Origin: Stappia sediminis
GTDB taxonomy: Bacteria; Pseudomonadota; Alphaproteobacteria; Rhizobiales; Stappiaceae
DNA length: 64,000 bases
Assembly (NCBI RefSeq): GCF_009826895.1
Contig: NZ_WUMV01000003.1
Coordinates: 637,501-701,500, forward strand
Direction: 5' to 3'
In this document: positions 51,938-60,630 of the stretch, one piece after another
Position numbering within the stretch: position 1 is the stretch's first letter
How the letters are laid out: the number at the start of each line of letters is the position of its first letter
Position numbers and translations under genes: made by a program
The notes under the pieces: model-generated
Seen by the model: only the letters and a program-made list of their open reading frames with translations
The model's database searches: none
What the model was told of the DNA's origin: nothing

Positions 51938-51998
51938 GGATCGTAATCGGCCCGAACGCAGCGGGCGGAGCGCAGGCGGCCATCCAGAAGGTGTGGCA

Positions 51999-53243
51999 AT
52001 GATCAAGGGGCTCTCCCGGCCGAAGAACCAAATCCGCTGGCTGTTGCTGGAGGGCATTTCGCCATCCGCGCGCGCAATTTTAAGCGATAACGGTTATGCG
52101 AACGTCGAGCACCTGGCGACCGCGCTCGACAAGGATGCGCTGATCGAGGCGCTGAAAGGCGTTCATATGCTGGGCATCCGCTCGCGTACGCAGCTTGCGC
52201 CGGAGGTTCTGAACGCGGCGAATACGCTTGTCGCCGTCGGATGTTTTTCCGTCGGCACCAATCAGGTTGCGCTGCCCGAGGCGACCAGGCTCGGCATTCC
52301 CGTTTTCAACGCGCCGTTTTCGAACACGCGCAGCGTCGCGGAACTGACGATCGCCGAAATCGTCATGCTGATGCGCGGAACATTCACGAAATCGAGCGCC
52401 GCGCACGCCGGCCGCTGGATGAAGAGCGCAGCCGGCAGCCGCGAGATACGCGGCAAGACGCTCGGCATCGTCGGCTACGGCAACATCGGCTCGCAGCTTG
52501 CCGTGATCGCCGAAGCGATGGGCATGCGCGTTCTCTATTACGATCGCACGGACAAGCTTACCCATGGCAATGCGGAGCCGATGTCGTCGCTAAACGGGTT
52601 GCTCGCGCTCTCCGACGTCGTTTCCCTTCACCTGCCTCAGACGCCGGAAACGAAGGACATGATCGGCGAGGCGCAAATCCGCGCCATGAAACCGGGCGCA
52701 TTCCTGATCAATAACGCGCGCGGCTCCGTCCTCGACGTGGAAGCACTGGCAAGAGCGCTTCAGGATGGGCATCTCGCCGGAGCGGCGGTGGACGTGTTCC
52801 CGTCCGAACCGAAATCGAATTCCGAAGAATTCGTGAGCGCGCTTCGCGGGCTGGACAATGTGATCCTCACTCCCCATGTCGGCGGGTCGACGGAAGAGGC
52901 GCAGGAGCGAATCGGCGAAGAGGTGGCGCGCAAGCTCGTCGAATATTCCGACGTCGGCTCGACGGTCGGAGCGGTGAACTTCCCGCAGGTGCAATTGCCC
53001 AAGGGTACGGAAAACACCCGCTTCATCCAGGTGCAGAACAACGCGCCCGGTGAACTTGGCCGGCTCAACGACCTGTTTGCCAGCTACGAGATCAACATAT
53101 CCGCACAGTTCTACCAGACCGCCGGAGAAATCGGCTATGTCGTCCTCGATGCCGAGGGCCAGGTGGAGAATTCCGTTGAAATACTCGAGGCGATCCGAAA
53201 GCTACCCGGCACGATCCGCGCAAGGCTGCTTAATCGCGTTTGA
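51999..53243 (+). CDS. serA: D-3-phosphoglycerate dehydrogenase with ACT domain
   Basis: First enzyme of serine synthesis, oxidising 3-phosphoglycerate to 3-phosphohydroxypyruvate, 414 residues. This is the E. coli-type form. The NAD motif is GIVGYGNIGSQLAVIAEAMG, the catalytic residues are in NNARGSVLDVEAL, the Glu block and the His in LTPHVGGSTEEAQ, and a C-terminal ACT domain (IQVQNNAPGELGRLNDLFA) gives serine feedback. I chose the ATG at 51999; a GTG two codons earlier is the alternative. It may be a second copy, since many rhizobia also carry the long form near serC. Confidence 0.92.
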   Translation: MIKGLSRPKNQIRWLLLEGISPSARAILSDNGYANVEHLATALDKDALIEALKGVHMLGIRSRTQLAPEVLNAANTLVAVGCFSVGTNQVALPEATRLGIPVFNAPFSNTRSVAELTIAEIVMLMRGTFTKSSAAHAGRWMKSAAGSREIRGKTLGIVGYGNIGSQLAVIAEAMGMRVLYYDRTDKLTHGNAEPMSSLNGLLALSDVVSLHLPQTPETKDMIGEAQIRAMKPGAFLINNARGSVLDVEALARALQDGHLAGAAVDVFPSEPKSNSEEFVSALRGLDNVILTPHVGGSTEEAQERIGEEVARKLVEYSDVGSTVGAVNFPQVQLPKGTENTRFIQVQNNAPGELGRLNDLFASYEINISAQFYQTAGEIGYVVLDAEGQVENSVEILEAIRKLPGTIRARLLNRV

Positions 53244-53277
53244 TATCCGCGCGCCAATTTGATCCGCTGCGGGCCGG

Positions 53278-54240
53278 TCAGCCCGCCGGCGTTTCCGGCA
53301 CCGGCGTGATCGCGCGGCCTTCCTCGAACCACGTGGCGAGATTGTCGAGCATGAGATTGCCCATCGCCTCGCGCGTGTGGATCGACGCGGACCCCACGTG
53401 CGGCAGGAGGACGACGTTGTCGAGCGCGATCAGTTCCGCCGGCACATGCGGCTCGTCCTCGAAGACGTCGAGCCCCGCCGCCAGGATGACGCCTTCCTTC
53501 AGGGCCATGATCAGCGCCTGTTCATCGATGACCGAGCCTCTGCCGATATTGACCAGGATGCCGTTCGGCCCGAGTGCCTCCATCACATCCCTGTCCACGG
53601 TATGGCGGGTATCCGCGCCGCCGGGAGCAACGATCATCAGCGTGTCGCAGGCGCCGGCCAGCTCTGTCAGGCTTTCGTGGTAGGGATAGGCGACGCCTTC
53701 CTGGCGCCTGCGGCCGTGATAGTGAATTTCAAGGCCGAAGGCTTCCGCGCGCCGCGCGATCGCCTTGCCGATCCGCCCCAGGCCGAAAATGCCGAGCTTG
53801 CGCCCGCGCAGCGTGCCGGGCGTAAGGGGGTAGGGGCCGTCGCTCTCCCATTTTCCGGCGCGCAAATATCGTTCGGACGCTGAAAGTTCGCGCGCTGTCA
53901 TGATCAAAAGGCCGAGCGCGGTATCGGCAACTTCCTCGGTCAGCACATCGGGAGTGTTCGTGACGACAATGCCCCGTCTCCCGCAGTGTCTGGCGTCGAC
54001 ACTGTCGTAGCCGACGCCGAAATTGGCGACGATCTGCAGGTTCGGCAACCTGTCCACCAGGCTGGCGTCCACCCTCGCCGAAGGGCCCGACGCAATACCC
54101 CTTATTCTTTGCGCGACGGAACCGAGATAAGCGTCGGGATCGGCCATTTCCCAGAGTTTGTGGGCAGTGTAGTCCCGGTCGAGTACTTTAAGGATCGAGC
54201 GCATCAGCGGACGCGGTACGAGAATGTCAGGCTTGTCCAT
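53278..54240 (-). CDS. 2-hydroxyacid dehydrogenase (glyoxylate/hydroxypyruvate reductase type)
   Basis: D-isomer-specific NAD(P)-dependent dehydrogenase of 320 residues. The nucleotide motif is LGIFGLGRIGKAIARRAEAF, followed by a basic HYHGRRR stretch that suggests NADP preference. The catalytic triad lies in INIGRGSVIDEQAL (Arg), DVFEDEPHVPAELI (Glu) and LLPHVGSASIHT (His). It lies 44 bases downstream of the LacI regulator on the same strand, probably its target. The exact substrate (glyoxylate, hydroxypyruvate or another 2-oxoacid) is not clear. Confidence 0.88.
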   Translation of the reverse strand: MDKPDILVPRPLMRSILKVLDRDYTAHKLWEMADPDAYLGSVAQRIRGIASGPSARVDASLVDRLPNLQIVANFGVGYDSVDARHCGRRGIVVTNTPDVLTEEVADTALGLLIMTARELSASERYLRAGKWESDGPYPLTPGTLRGRKLGIFGLGRIGKAIARRAEAFGLEIHYHGRRRQEGVAYPYHESLTELAGACDTLMIVAPGGADTRHTVDRDVMEALGPNGILVNIGRGSVIDEQALIMALKEGVILAAGLDVFEDEPHVPAELIALDNVVLLPHVGSASIHTREAMGNLMLDNLATWFEEGRAITPVPETPAG

Positions 54241-54284
54241 TTGCTCCTCCGATGAGTATTGCCCGGCCTGATCCTCGACAGACC

Positions 54285-55298
54285 CTACATTGAACTTTCA
54301 CGGATCATCAATTTCGGTTCTATGAGGATGCGTTGGTCGTCCGTCGTATCGCCTGCGATCTGCTTGAGGATCAGATCGGCGGCGATACGGCCGATTTGCG
54401 CGGCGGAATTGTTGACGCTCGTAAGCGATGGCGCCTGCTTCGCTGCGGCGTTGATATCGTCATAGCCGGTAATCGCAAGTGTGCGGCCCGCCCGGCGCAA
54501 TCCGTCCAGAAGGCCGAGCGCGATCAGATCGTTGAAGGCCACCACCGCTGACGGCGCGGAATCGGCTTCAAGCAGTTTCGGCACGATCTCATAACCCTCG
54601 TCCCGCGTCATGAGTTCGGGAATGTCGATCTGCGAATCCGGGTCTATGCCGGCATCGCTCAGCGCCTCGCGCCAGCCTCTGTTGCGGTCCTGGCCCACAG
54701 AGGTTTGCCGGCGTCCGCCGACCATGGCGATACGCCTGTGGCCGCTTTCGATCAGGTGCTTCGTCGCCGCATAGCCGCCGGCGTAATCGTCCCCGCGTAC
54801 GACCGGTGCCGGAACGCCCTCCACTTCACGGCAAATCAGCGTGACCGGCACGCCGGCCTGTGTGAGGCGGACGATCTCGTCGGCCTTCGTGCCGACGGAT
54901 GCGCATAGCACGATCCCGTCCACCCGGTGCTGCAGCAAAGCGTCGATGAACTGTCGCTGACGAGCGACGTCGTCGCGGTGATTGCAGATCAGAACGACCT
55001 GCTTTTCCTGCCCCAGTTCGTCTTCCAGAGATCTGAATATCTCGGCGAAATAGGGGTTTTGAATATCATGCACCGCGACTCCGATCATGTCGGTGCGCGC
55101 GGTTCTGAGGGAGGCCGCATAGCGGTTGTAAATGTAGCCGCGTGCCTCTGCATGGGCCTTGACGCGAACGCGGGTATCTTCGGCGACGAGCGGCGAATCG
55201 CGCAACGCGAGCGAAACGGTAGCCGTCGAAAGTCCGAGATCCGCGGCGATATCGCCGAGTCTTACCCGTCGGCCTCTGCCCGTCCCTCGGTCGCTCAT
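54285..55298 (-). CDS. LacI-family transcriptional regulator
   Basis: LacI/GalR regulator of 337 residues. The helix-turn-helix and hinge are in VRLGDIAADLGLSTATVSLA and VRVKAHAEARGYIYN. The rest is a periplasmic-binding-protein-like effector domain (MIGVAVHDIQNPYFAEIFRS, ending at GRIAADLILKQI). It lies between an EamA transporter gene upstream and a 2-hydroxyacid dehydrogenase downstream on the same strand, so a sugar-acid or hydroxyacid effector is plausible. I see no clear LacI palindrome in the short gaps. Confidence 0.88.
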   Translation of the reverse strand: MSDRGTGRGRRVRLGDIAADLGLSTATVSLALRDSPLVAEDTRVRVKAHAEARGYIYNRYAASLRTARTDMIGVAVHDIQNPYFAEIFRSLEDELGQEKQVVLICNHRDDVARQRQFIDALLQHRVDGIVLCASVGTKADEIVRLTQAGVPVTLICREVEGVPAPVVRGDDYAGGYAATKHLIESGHRRIAMVGGRRQTSVGQDRNRGWREALSDAGIDPDSQIDIPELMTRDEGYEIVPKLLEADSAPSAVVAFNDLIALGLLDGLRRAGRTLAITGYDDINAAAKQAPSLTSVNNSAAQIGRIAADLILKQIAGDTTDDQRILIEPKLMIRESSM

Positions 55299-55392
55299 GT
55301 TTTCTTCGCCCGCCGTATATTCGTGTTAGTCGAACAGCCGAACGAACATTCGACGCTTTCGAGCGCCGGCGCAAGAGAGCGGGCAAGCGGGA

Positions 55393-56307
55393 TCAGCTGC
55401 CGAGGCTGCGTTCGCGGTAGAGGATGTAGAGGCCGGAGGCGACAATGATCGATGCGCCGAAGACAGTCCAGATGCCGGGCACGTCGGCGAAGACGAAATA
55501 ACCGCAAGCGATCATCCAGACGATCTGGGAATACTGGAATGGCGCCAGTGCGGGGGCGGGCGCAAGCCGGTGAGCCACTATGAGGACGAAATGCCCGAGT
55601 CCGCCGTAAAAGCCGGTCGAGATCAGGAGGGCCCAGGAGAAGAGATCGGGCGGGGCGACCCATTCGTCGATCGCGAAAGGCGTCATCGCGACCGCCGCGA
55701 CAAGGCCTGAAATGATCAGCATCCCGACAGACGATTCCGTTTCGGCAAGCTTGCGCGTCAGGAGCGAATAGAGCGAAAAGCACAACATGGCCGCAACGGA
55801 AAAGATCGCGGCCCAATGCATGCCGCCGAGCCCGGGGCGCACGACGACCAGCACCCCCAGGAAGCCGACGACGATGGCCGCCCAGCGGCGCGGTCCCGCC
55901 CATTCGTTGAGGAGCGGTCCTGCAAGTGCCGTCACCACGAAAGGTGCCGCGAACATGATCGACACGGTCTCAGCGAGCTGGAGATATCTGACGGCGATGA
56001 AATTGAAGAAGGTGGATCCGAGCAGGCAGAATGCGCGGACTATTTGCAGTCCCCAGCGCTTGCTCCTGAAAAGCTCAGGCTTCTGCCAGACGCGGAACAG
56101 GACGAAGGCAAGCACGACGTGGCTCGCGAAACGGAACCAGACGACCTGCACCGAAGGCAGATCCTGCACGAGGTATTTCGCGGTCGTATCCAATCCTGCA
56201 AAACACAGGAATGCGAGGCAGATAAGCGAGATGCCGATAAATCGCTCGCGCGTGGCGGACGAAGCCTGCCCGGAATGTCCGTTGAGATGCGTGGTGTCGG
56301 TCGTCAT
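55393..56307 (-). CDS. EamA/DMT-family transporter
   Basis: Drug/metabolite transporter-superfamily membrane protein of 304 residues with ten hydrophobic helices in two repeated EamA halves. The first half begins FIGISLICLAFLCFAGLDTT and the second near HWAAIFSVAAMLCFSLYSLL. A likely exporter of small metabolites such as amino acids or purines. It lies 94 bases upstream of the LacI gene on the same strand. The substrate cannot be inferred from sequence. Confidence 0.85.
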   Translation of the reverse strand: MTTDTTHLNGHSGQASSATRERFIGISLICLAFLCFAGLDTTAKYLVQDLPSVQVVWFRFASHVVLAFVLFRVWQKPELFRSKRWGLQIVRAFCLLGSTFFNFIAVRYLQLAETVSIMFAAPFVVTALAGPLLNEWAGPRRWAAIVVGFLGVLVVVRPGLGGMHWAAIFSVAAMLCFSLYSLLTRKLAETESSVGMLIISGLVAAVAMTPFAIDEWVAPPDLFSWALLISTGFYGGLGHFVLIVAHRLAPAPALAPFQYSQIVWMIACGYFVFADVPGIWTVFGASIIVASGLYILYRERSLGS

Positions 56308-56411
56308 GAGCGTCCTTGAAGCGCCGGTGCCATTTGTCCGACAAATAGCACCCTATAGAAGCATGCCGCTTTTACCTAGTGGGTTTCCCGCATAGCTGCC
56401 CAGCGTGAATC

Positions 56412-56924
56412 TCAAGGCTTGCCGGACTGTTTGAGGTTGTCGATCTGCCGGGCGAACATCTCGACGATCGCTCTTTTCTCTTCCGGGTCCAGGCGGCCGT
56501 GACCGGCGAGGAAGGCTTCGATGTCGCGGCCGGAGTATCGCCCGACAATGCGATTTTCCCTTTCGACCAGGAAGAGACGCGCCAATTCTCTCGCTCTTTC
56601 ATGGCAGGTTGTGCATTTGTCGCGATAAAGGCCGCCCGAGAGGGGGATCGCCGAAAAATGCGCGAGGAGGGCATCGATCTCTTCCGGTGAAAGTCCGGTG
56701 CGACGGTGGCTTTGCAAGAATGCGTCGAGCGGCTGTCCACGATCCTTCGTGATGAGGTCCGCTCCACGAAGCTCAAGCTTTTCGGTTGCAAGCTCGGAAG
56801 CATGGGGAGCATGGCAACCCGCGCATCTATCTTCATAAAGTGCATGAGGATCGATGCCTTGCGAGAACGCTGGCGCAGAAATTGCCGCAATTATCATGGA
56901 AACGGGAACGATTGCGCGAAACAT
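56412..56924 (-). CDS. Exported di-haem c-type cytochrome
   Basis: Small exported protein of 170 residues with two CXXCH haem sites: CAGCH at 34-38 and CTTCH at 104-108. The signal peptide is MFRAIVPVSMIIAAISAPAF, ending at SQ. The two halves look like weakly similar repeats, each ending in an ALLAHF- or AFLAGHG-type helix. The open frame continues far upstream, opposite chrB, but the ATG at 56924 with GGGGT upstream gives a clean exported protein. It is divergent from chrB. The redox partner is unknown. Confidence 0.85.
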   Translation of the reverse strand: MFRAIVPVSMIIAAISAPAFSQGIDPHALYEDRCAGCHAPHASELATEKLELRGADLITKDRGQPLDAFLQSHRRTGLSPEEIDALLAHFSAIPLSGGLYRDKCTTCHERARELARLFLVERENRIVGRYSGRDIEAFLAGHGRLDPEEKRAIVEMFARQIDNLKQSGKP

Positions 56925-57000
56925 GGAGATTACCCCGGGCTCAAGGCAAGGTGATGCCATTTTTAGCCGTTTTGACCTGCACCGCACGGCTATCGGAAAG

Positions 57001-57031
57001 TTGACGTTGCGGGTGTTTCGACGCATAAGAT
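57001..57031 (+). promoter_or_regulatory. Possible promoter for chrBA
   Basis: TTGACG (57001-57006) and TAAGAT (57026-57031) are separated by 19 bases, 104 bases upstream of the chrB start. The spacing is long for a housekeeping promoter, so this is a weak call. Confidence 0.3.
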
Positions 57032-57134
57032 ATCCGCAAGGGGTCAATCGCGACCACCCCGTGAGGCGGCAGCCCAAGGTTCGCGTTCCATCACTCGCAT
57101 TCGAGGGGACACCTCTGCGAGGGAGGAGGACGCC

Positions 57135-57944
57135 ATGCCGTCGAATACCGAAATCACCGTATCCCAACTCGCCCGACTGATCGGCACGCCGGAGCAGCCA
57201 CGTCTCATCGATGTGCGTGATGATGAAGACTTCTGCGCGGACCCGCGTCTTGTCCCGGGTGCCAGCCGAACGTCGCCCGCCAGGGCGGCGGCAATGGCGC
57301 ATGCATCGGGCGCTCGAAAAGTCGTCGTGATTTGCCAGAAAGGGCGAAAGCTGTCCCAGGGCGCGGCGGCCTGGATGCGCCATCATGGACTGGAGGCGGA
57401 AACCCTTGAAGGCGGATTTGAGGCATGGCGCGAAGGCGGAGGGCCGCTCGTTCCTTTCTCGCGAATTCCGCCTCCCGGTGAAAGCGGAGCGTCCGTCTGG
57501 GTAACACGGGCGCGACCGAAGATCGACCGGATTGCCTGCCCCTGGCTGATCCGTCGGTTCGTCGATCCGGATGCCGTCTTCCTCTATGTCGATCAAGGAG
57601 AGGTTCTCGCGGTCGCGGAAAAATTCGACGCCACCCCGTTCGACATGCCTGATGTTTACTGGAGTCATCGCGATGACAGGTGCACGTTCGATACCATGGT
57701 TGAAGAGTTCGGATTGCTTACCGAGCCGCTGCTGAAGCTGTCGGCCATCGTGCGCGGTGCGGATACGCAGCGTCTCGATCTCACGCCCCAATCCGCTGGT
57801 TTTCTCGCCGCTTGCCTGGGACTGTCACGCATCCACAAGGACGATTTGAAACAGCTTGAAGCCGGCATGGTCCTTTGTGACGCCTTCTATCGCTGGTGCC
57901 GCGACGCTGTCGATGAAACCCATAACTGGACTTCGCCGACATGA
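57135..57944 (+). CDS. chrB: Rhodanese-ChrB fusion chromate resistance protein
   Basis: Protein of 269 residues. Residues ~5-110 are a rhodanese domain with the catalytic cysteine in VVVICQKGRKLSQG. Residues ~125-265 match the ChrB C-terminal domain (RPKIDRIACPWLIRRFVDPD, DRCTFDTMVEEFGL, MVLCDAFYRWCRD). GGGAGGAGG precedes the ATG. It overlaps chrA by ATGA. ChrB proteins regulate or assist chromate resistance; here the rhodanese domain replaces the usual N-terminal part, suggesting a sulfur-transfer or chromate-handling role (inferred). Confidence 0.88.
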   Translation: MPSNTEITVSQLARLIGTPEQPRLIDVRDDEDFCADPRLVPGASRTSPARAAAMAHASGARKVVVICQKGRKLSQGAAAWMRHHGLEAETLEGGFEAWREGGGPLVPFSRIPPPGESGASVWVTRARPKIDRIACPWLIRRFVDPDAVFLYVDQGEVLAVAEKFDATPFDMPDVYWSHRDDRCTFDTMVEEFGLLTEPLLKLSAIVRGADTQRLDLTPQSAGFLAACLGLSRIHKDDLKQLEAGMVLCDAFYRWCRDAVDETHNWTSPT

Positions 57945-59284
57945 AGGAGACAGCTATCGTCGATGAGGTCGATACGACTGGCGAAGGGCGGGCACCGGCC
58001 TTTTCGGACCTTTTGGCCACGTCCTTCAAGATCGGCATCTATTCCTTCGGTGGGCCGGCAGCGCAGATCGCGCTCATGCACCGCGAGTTCGTGGACGAAA
58101 AGCGCTGGATTTCCGAGGACCGGTTCCTGCATGCGTTGAATTACTGCATGCTTCTGCCGGGGCCGGAGGCCCAGCAGCTTGCCACCTATTGCGGGTGGCT
58201 GCTTTATCGCATACGTGGCGGCATCGCGGCCGGGTTGCTCTTCATCCTTCCCGGCGCGTTTGCCATGCTGGTGCTGGCCGGCGTCTATGCGGAATTCGGT
58301 AATGTGCCGCTGGTCGAAAGCCTGTCCTACGGGATCAAGGCGGGCGTTCTGGCAATCGTCGTTCAGGCGCTGCTTCGCGTCGGAAGCCGCGCGCTCAAGA
58401 TGCGCCTGGCTTGGTGGATCGCGGCGGCCAGTTTTCTCGCTCTCTTCGTATTCGGCGTTCCGTTTCCCGTGGTCATCATTTCCGCCGCGCTGATTGGCGC
58501 GTTCGGCTTGAAAGGGAGCGCTGTTCGAGATCCGCTTGCGGAAGAGTCGGTGCGAGGGTCTCGCGGCGCAGGCTTTGCCAAGACCCTGGCGACAGGCCTG
58601 GTCGTCTGGGCCTTTCCCCCGCTCGTCGCCGCTCTCGTGTTCACGCCGCAGCACGTTCTCGTCGAGATCTCCGGCTTTTTCTCCATGCTTGCCGTGGTCA
58701 GCTTCGGCGGAGCCTACGCCTTGTTGAGCTATATGGCGCAGGTGGCTGTGGAGACCTACGGGTGGATGAGCGCCGGCGAGATGCTCGACGGGCTGGGTCT
58801 GGCGGAAACGACGCCGGGTCCGCTCATCCTGGTGACCGAATTCGTCGGGTTTCTCGCCGGATACCGTGAGCCTGCCCCCTTTTCTCCGCTTGCCGGCGGT
58901 GTCCTGGCAGCGGTCATGACCGTCTGGGTCACCTTCACGCCGAGCTTCCTGTGGATCTTTCTTGGCGCGCCCTACATCGAACGGTTGCGAGGAAACGCAA
59001 GGCTCTCAGCCGCGATGCAGGGGATAACGGCTGCGGTCACTGGCACGATCCTGAATCTGGCCGTCTGGTTCGCGCTTCATGTCTTCTTTGCGGATGTGGC
59101 CTTAATCGACGGGCGCTGGCTGTCGCTGCCCTTGCCCAATGTCGCAACGGTAGATGTCACGGCGATCCTGCTCGCCGCGGTCGCCGCCTTTCTGGTATTC
59201 CGGACGAAAAGCGGCGTAGCGACGGTGGTGGCAGTCACAGCGCTTCTGGGGCTGGCGACACGGTGGCTTGCCGGGGCAATCTGA
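57941..59284 (+). CDS. chrA: Chromate efflux transporter ChrA
   Basis: CHR-family membrane transporter of 447 residues with about 11-12 helices. It has two homologous halves. The N-terminal half has FKIGIYSFGGPAAQIALMHR and MLLPGPEAQQLATYCGWLLY. The C-terminal half has FFSMLAVVSFGGAYALLSYM and LGLAETTPGPLILVTEFVGF. It exports chromate driven by the membrane potential in characterised members. It is translationally coupled to chrB and convergent with a MarR gene. Confidence 0.92.
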   Translation: MKETAIVDEVDTTGEGRAPAFSDLLATSFKIGIYSFGGPAAQIALMHREFVDEKRWISEDRFLHALNYCMLLPGPEAQQLATYCGWLLYRIRGGIAAGLLFILPGAFAMLVLAGVYAEFGNVPLVESLSYGIKAGVLAIVVQALLRVGSRALKMRLAWWIAAASFLALFVFGVPFPVVIISAALIGAFGLKGSAVRDPLAEESVRGSRGAGFAKTLATGLVVWAFPPLVAALVFTPQHVLVEISGFFSMLAVVSFGGAYALLSYMAQVAVETYGWMSAGEMLDGLGLAETTPGPLILVTEFVGFLAGYREPAPFSPLAGGVLAAVMTVWVTFTPSFLWIFLGAPYIERLRGNARLSAAMQGITAAVTGTILNLAVWFALHVFFADVALIDGRWLSLPLPNVATVDVTAILLAAVAAFLVFRTKSGVATVVAVTALLGLATRWLAGAI

Positions 59285-59300
59285 AATGCGGCGGCGAAGG

Positions 59301-59813
59301 TCAAGCGGATTTGGCGACAAGAACTTCCGTTGGCGCCGGTTCGGGATCGTCGGGCTCTTGATCCAGATCCGGGTCGAGATCGATCCGCGCGGAGAGGTTC
59401 TTCTCCACATGGCGAAGGAGCTTGCGCAGCTTCTTGCGATCCTTGTCGTCAAGGCCCGCCAAAGCCTCCCGCTCCAGCCGCTTCCATGTCTTGTCTATCG
59501 AGGCGATTTTTTCGCGTCCGTCATTCGTCAGGTAAACGCGCGCAAGGCGTCCGTCGGAGGAAGATGCTTCCCGGCGCAACAATCCTTGAGCCGAAAGCCG
59601 CGAAATCATCTTGGTCACCGTGGGCGGCTGCACGCCAAGTCCAGCGGCGAGCTGGCTCATCGTCTGTCCGTCTTCGCCTGAAAGGATTTTCAGGACGGCT
59701 TCCTGGCCGGGGTGCAGGCCAATACGCGTCAAATGCGTGCCCGCACGCGATCGATGTGCCTTGGAAGCCTGAGACAGGCGGAAGGTGACACTCTTTTTGT
59801 GATTGAAAGCCAT
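59301..59813 (-). CDS. MarR-family transcriptional regulator
   Basis: Winged-helix regulator of 170 residues. The DNA-binding helices are in QTMSQLAAGLGVQPPTVTKM and the wing is ASSSDGRLARVYLTNDGREK. The C-terminal tail is unusually acidic (DLDPDLDQEPDDPEPAPTE), beyond the normal fold. It is convergent with chrA. The 233-base gap upstream of its start holds an AT-rich stretch (ATATCATATAATACC) and then a repeat element. The target genes are not evident. Confidence 0.88.
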   Translation of the reverse strand: MAFNHKKSVTFRLSQASKAHRSRAGTHLTRIGLHPGQEAVLKILSGEDGQTMSQLAAGLGVQPPTVTKMISRLSAQGLLRREASSSDGRLARVYLTNDGREKIASIDKTWKRLEREALAGLDDKDRKKLRKLLRHVEKNLSARIDLDPDLDQEPDDPEPAPTEVLVAKSA

Positions 59814-59934
59814 ACGTTCGACCTACCAACCGTCGATGAAACTTTGATGACGAAATATCATATAATACCGCAGTGTATTCTTTGCCGGCTGACGATAGTC
59901 CTCTGCCGGCCAAAAGCGAAACGTGTTCAGCCTT

Positions 59935-60050
59935 GGAGCATATCCCGCGAAATCTGGATCGGATTTCGCGACAAGGAAATGCTGGGGATATTAATACTGG
60001 AGCGAATTCTGGTCACGAAAGCGATCCCGCTTTCGTGGAAAGCGCTCTAG
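59935..60050 (+). repeat. About 115-bp intergenic repeat with two hairpins
   Basis: It begins GGAGCATATCCCGCGAAATC and ends CGTGGAAAGCGCTCTAG. Two stems are perfect: CGCGAAATC/GATTTCGCG (59946-59970) and CACGAAAGCG/CGCTTTCGTG (60014-60037). It is homologous in reverse orientation to 6022-6136. Its right edge supplies the TAG stop of the gene at 60047 (minus strand) and may terminate that transcript. Confidence 0.7.
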
Positions 60051-60628
60051 TAACGTCGCATCCGATCGTGGACGCGGCCTAAAAACCGTTTGCGTGTACC
60101 GGGCGTGGAGTTGTTCATGTCGTAATGCGCGAGGTAGGTGAGCGGCGCACCGGGCCTGATCACCGCGCGCAGCACCCTCTTGACGATTTTCTTCGGCGGA
60201 TTTCCTGCAAGGAAAGCGCGAAGCGGCGTTGCGCCATAGGTCGTTACCGCCGCAAGCTTGCGAATGTTGTGAAGGGCGGGAACCACGTCTCCGTCGACGA
60301 GTTCGAAGCTGACGCCTGGCAGAAATACCCGGTCGAAATAGCCTTTCAGGATCGCGGGAAATCCGAAATTCCAGACCGGATAAACCAGGACGAGGCCTTC
60401 GGCCGTCAGAAGACGCTCGACATAATCTTCAACGGGCGCGCGGTTGGCGTCAGGGTCATGGTAGGCGATCCGCTCCTTGCGGCTCAGGCACGGGTCGAAA
60501 CCTTCGGCATAAAGATCGAGCAGGTCGATCTCATGCCCACCTTTCTCGAGCGCGGCGAGCGTGGCGTCCTTCAATGCCGAACAGTAGCTCGTCTCGACGG
60601 GATGGGCGTAGACGACCAGAACCCTCAT
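60047..60628 (-). CDS. NAD(P)H-dependent oxidoreductase, flavodoxin fold (MdaB/Kef-associated type)
   Basis: Flavodoxin-fold quinone or NAD(P)H oxidoreductase of 193 residues. The FMN-binding start MRVLVVYAHPVETSYCSALK and the block VLVYPVWNFGFPAILKGYFD are typical, as is KLAAVTTYGATP. It follows the FAD oxidase gene by two bases on the same strand, so it is the last gene of the right-end operon. The final codons CGT TAC TAG run into the repeat at 59935-60050. It may recycle flavin or reduce a quinone-like product of the pathway (inferred). Confidence 0.85.
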   Translation of the reverse strand: MRVLVVYAHPVETSYCSALKDATLAALEKGGHEIDLLDLYAEGFDPCLSRKERIAYHDPDANRAPVEDYVERLLTAEGLVLVYPVWNFGFPAILKGYFDRVFLPGVSFELVDGDVVPALHNIRKLAAVTTYGATPLRAFLAGNPPKKIVKRVLRAVIRPGAPLTYLAHYDMNNSTPGTRKRFLGRVHDRMRRY

Positions 60629-60630
60629 TT

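Noticed and set aside
56925-57791. Upstream extension of the di-haem cytochrome frame (459 codons)
   Set aside because: It runs antisense through chrB, while the ATG at 56924 opens a clean signal peptide with both haem sites downstream.
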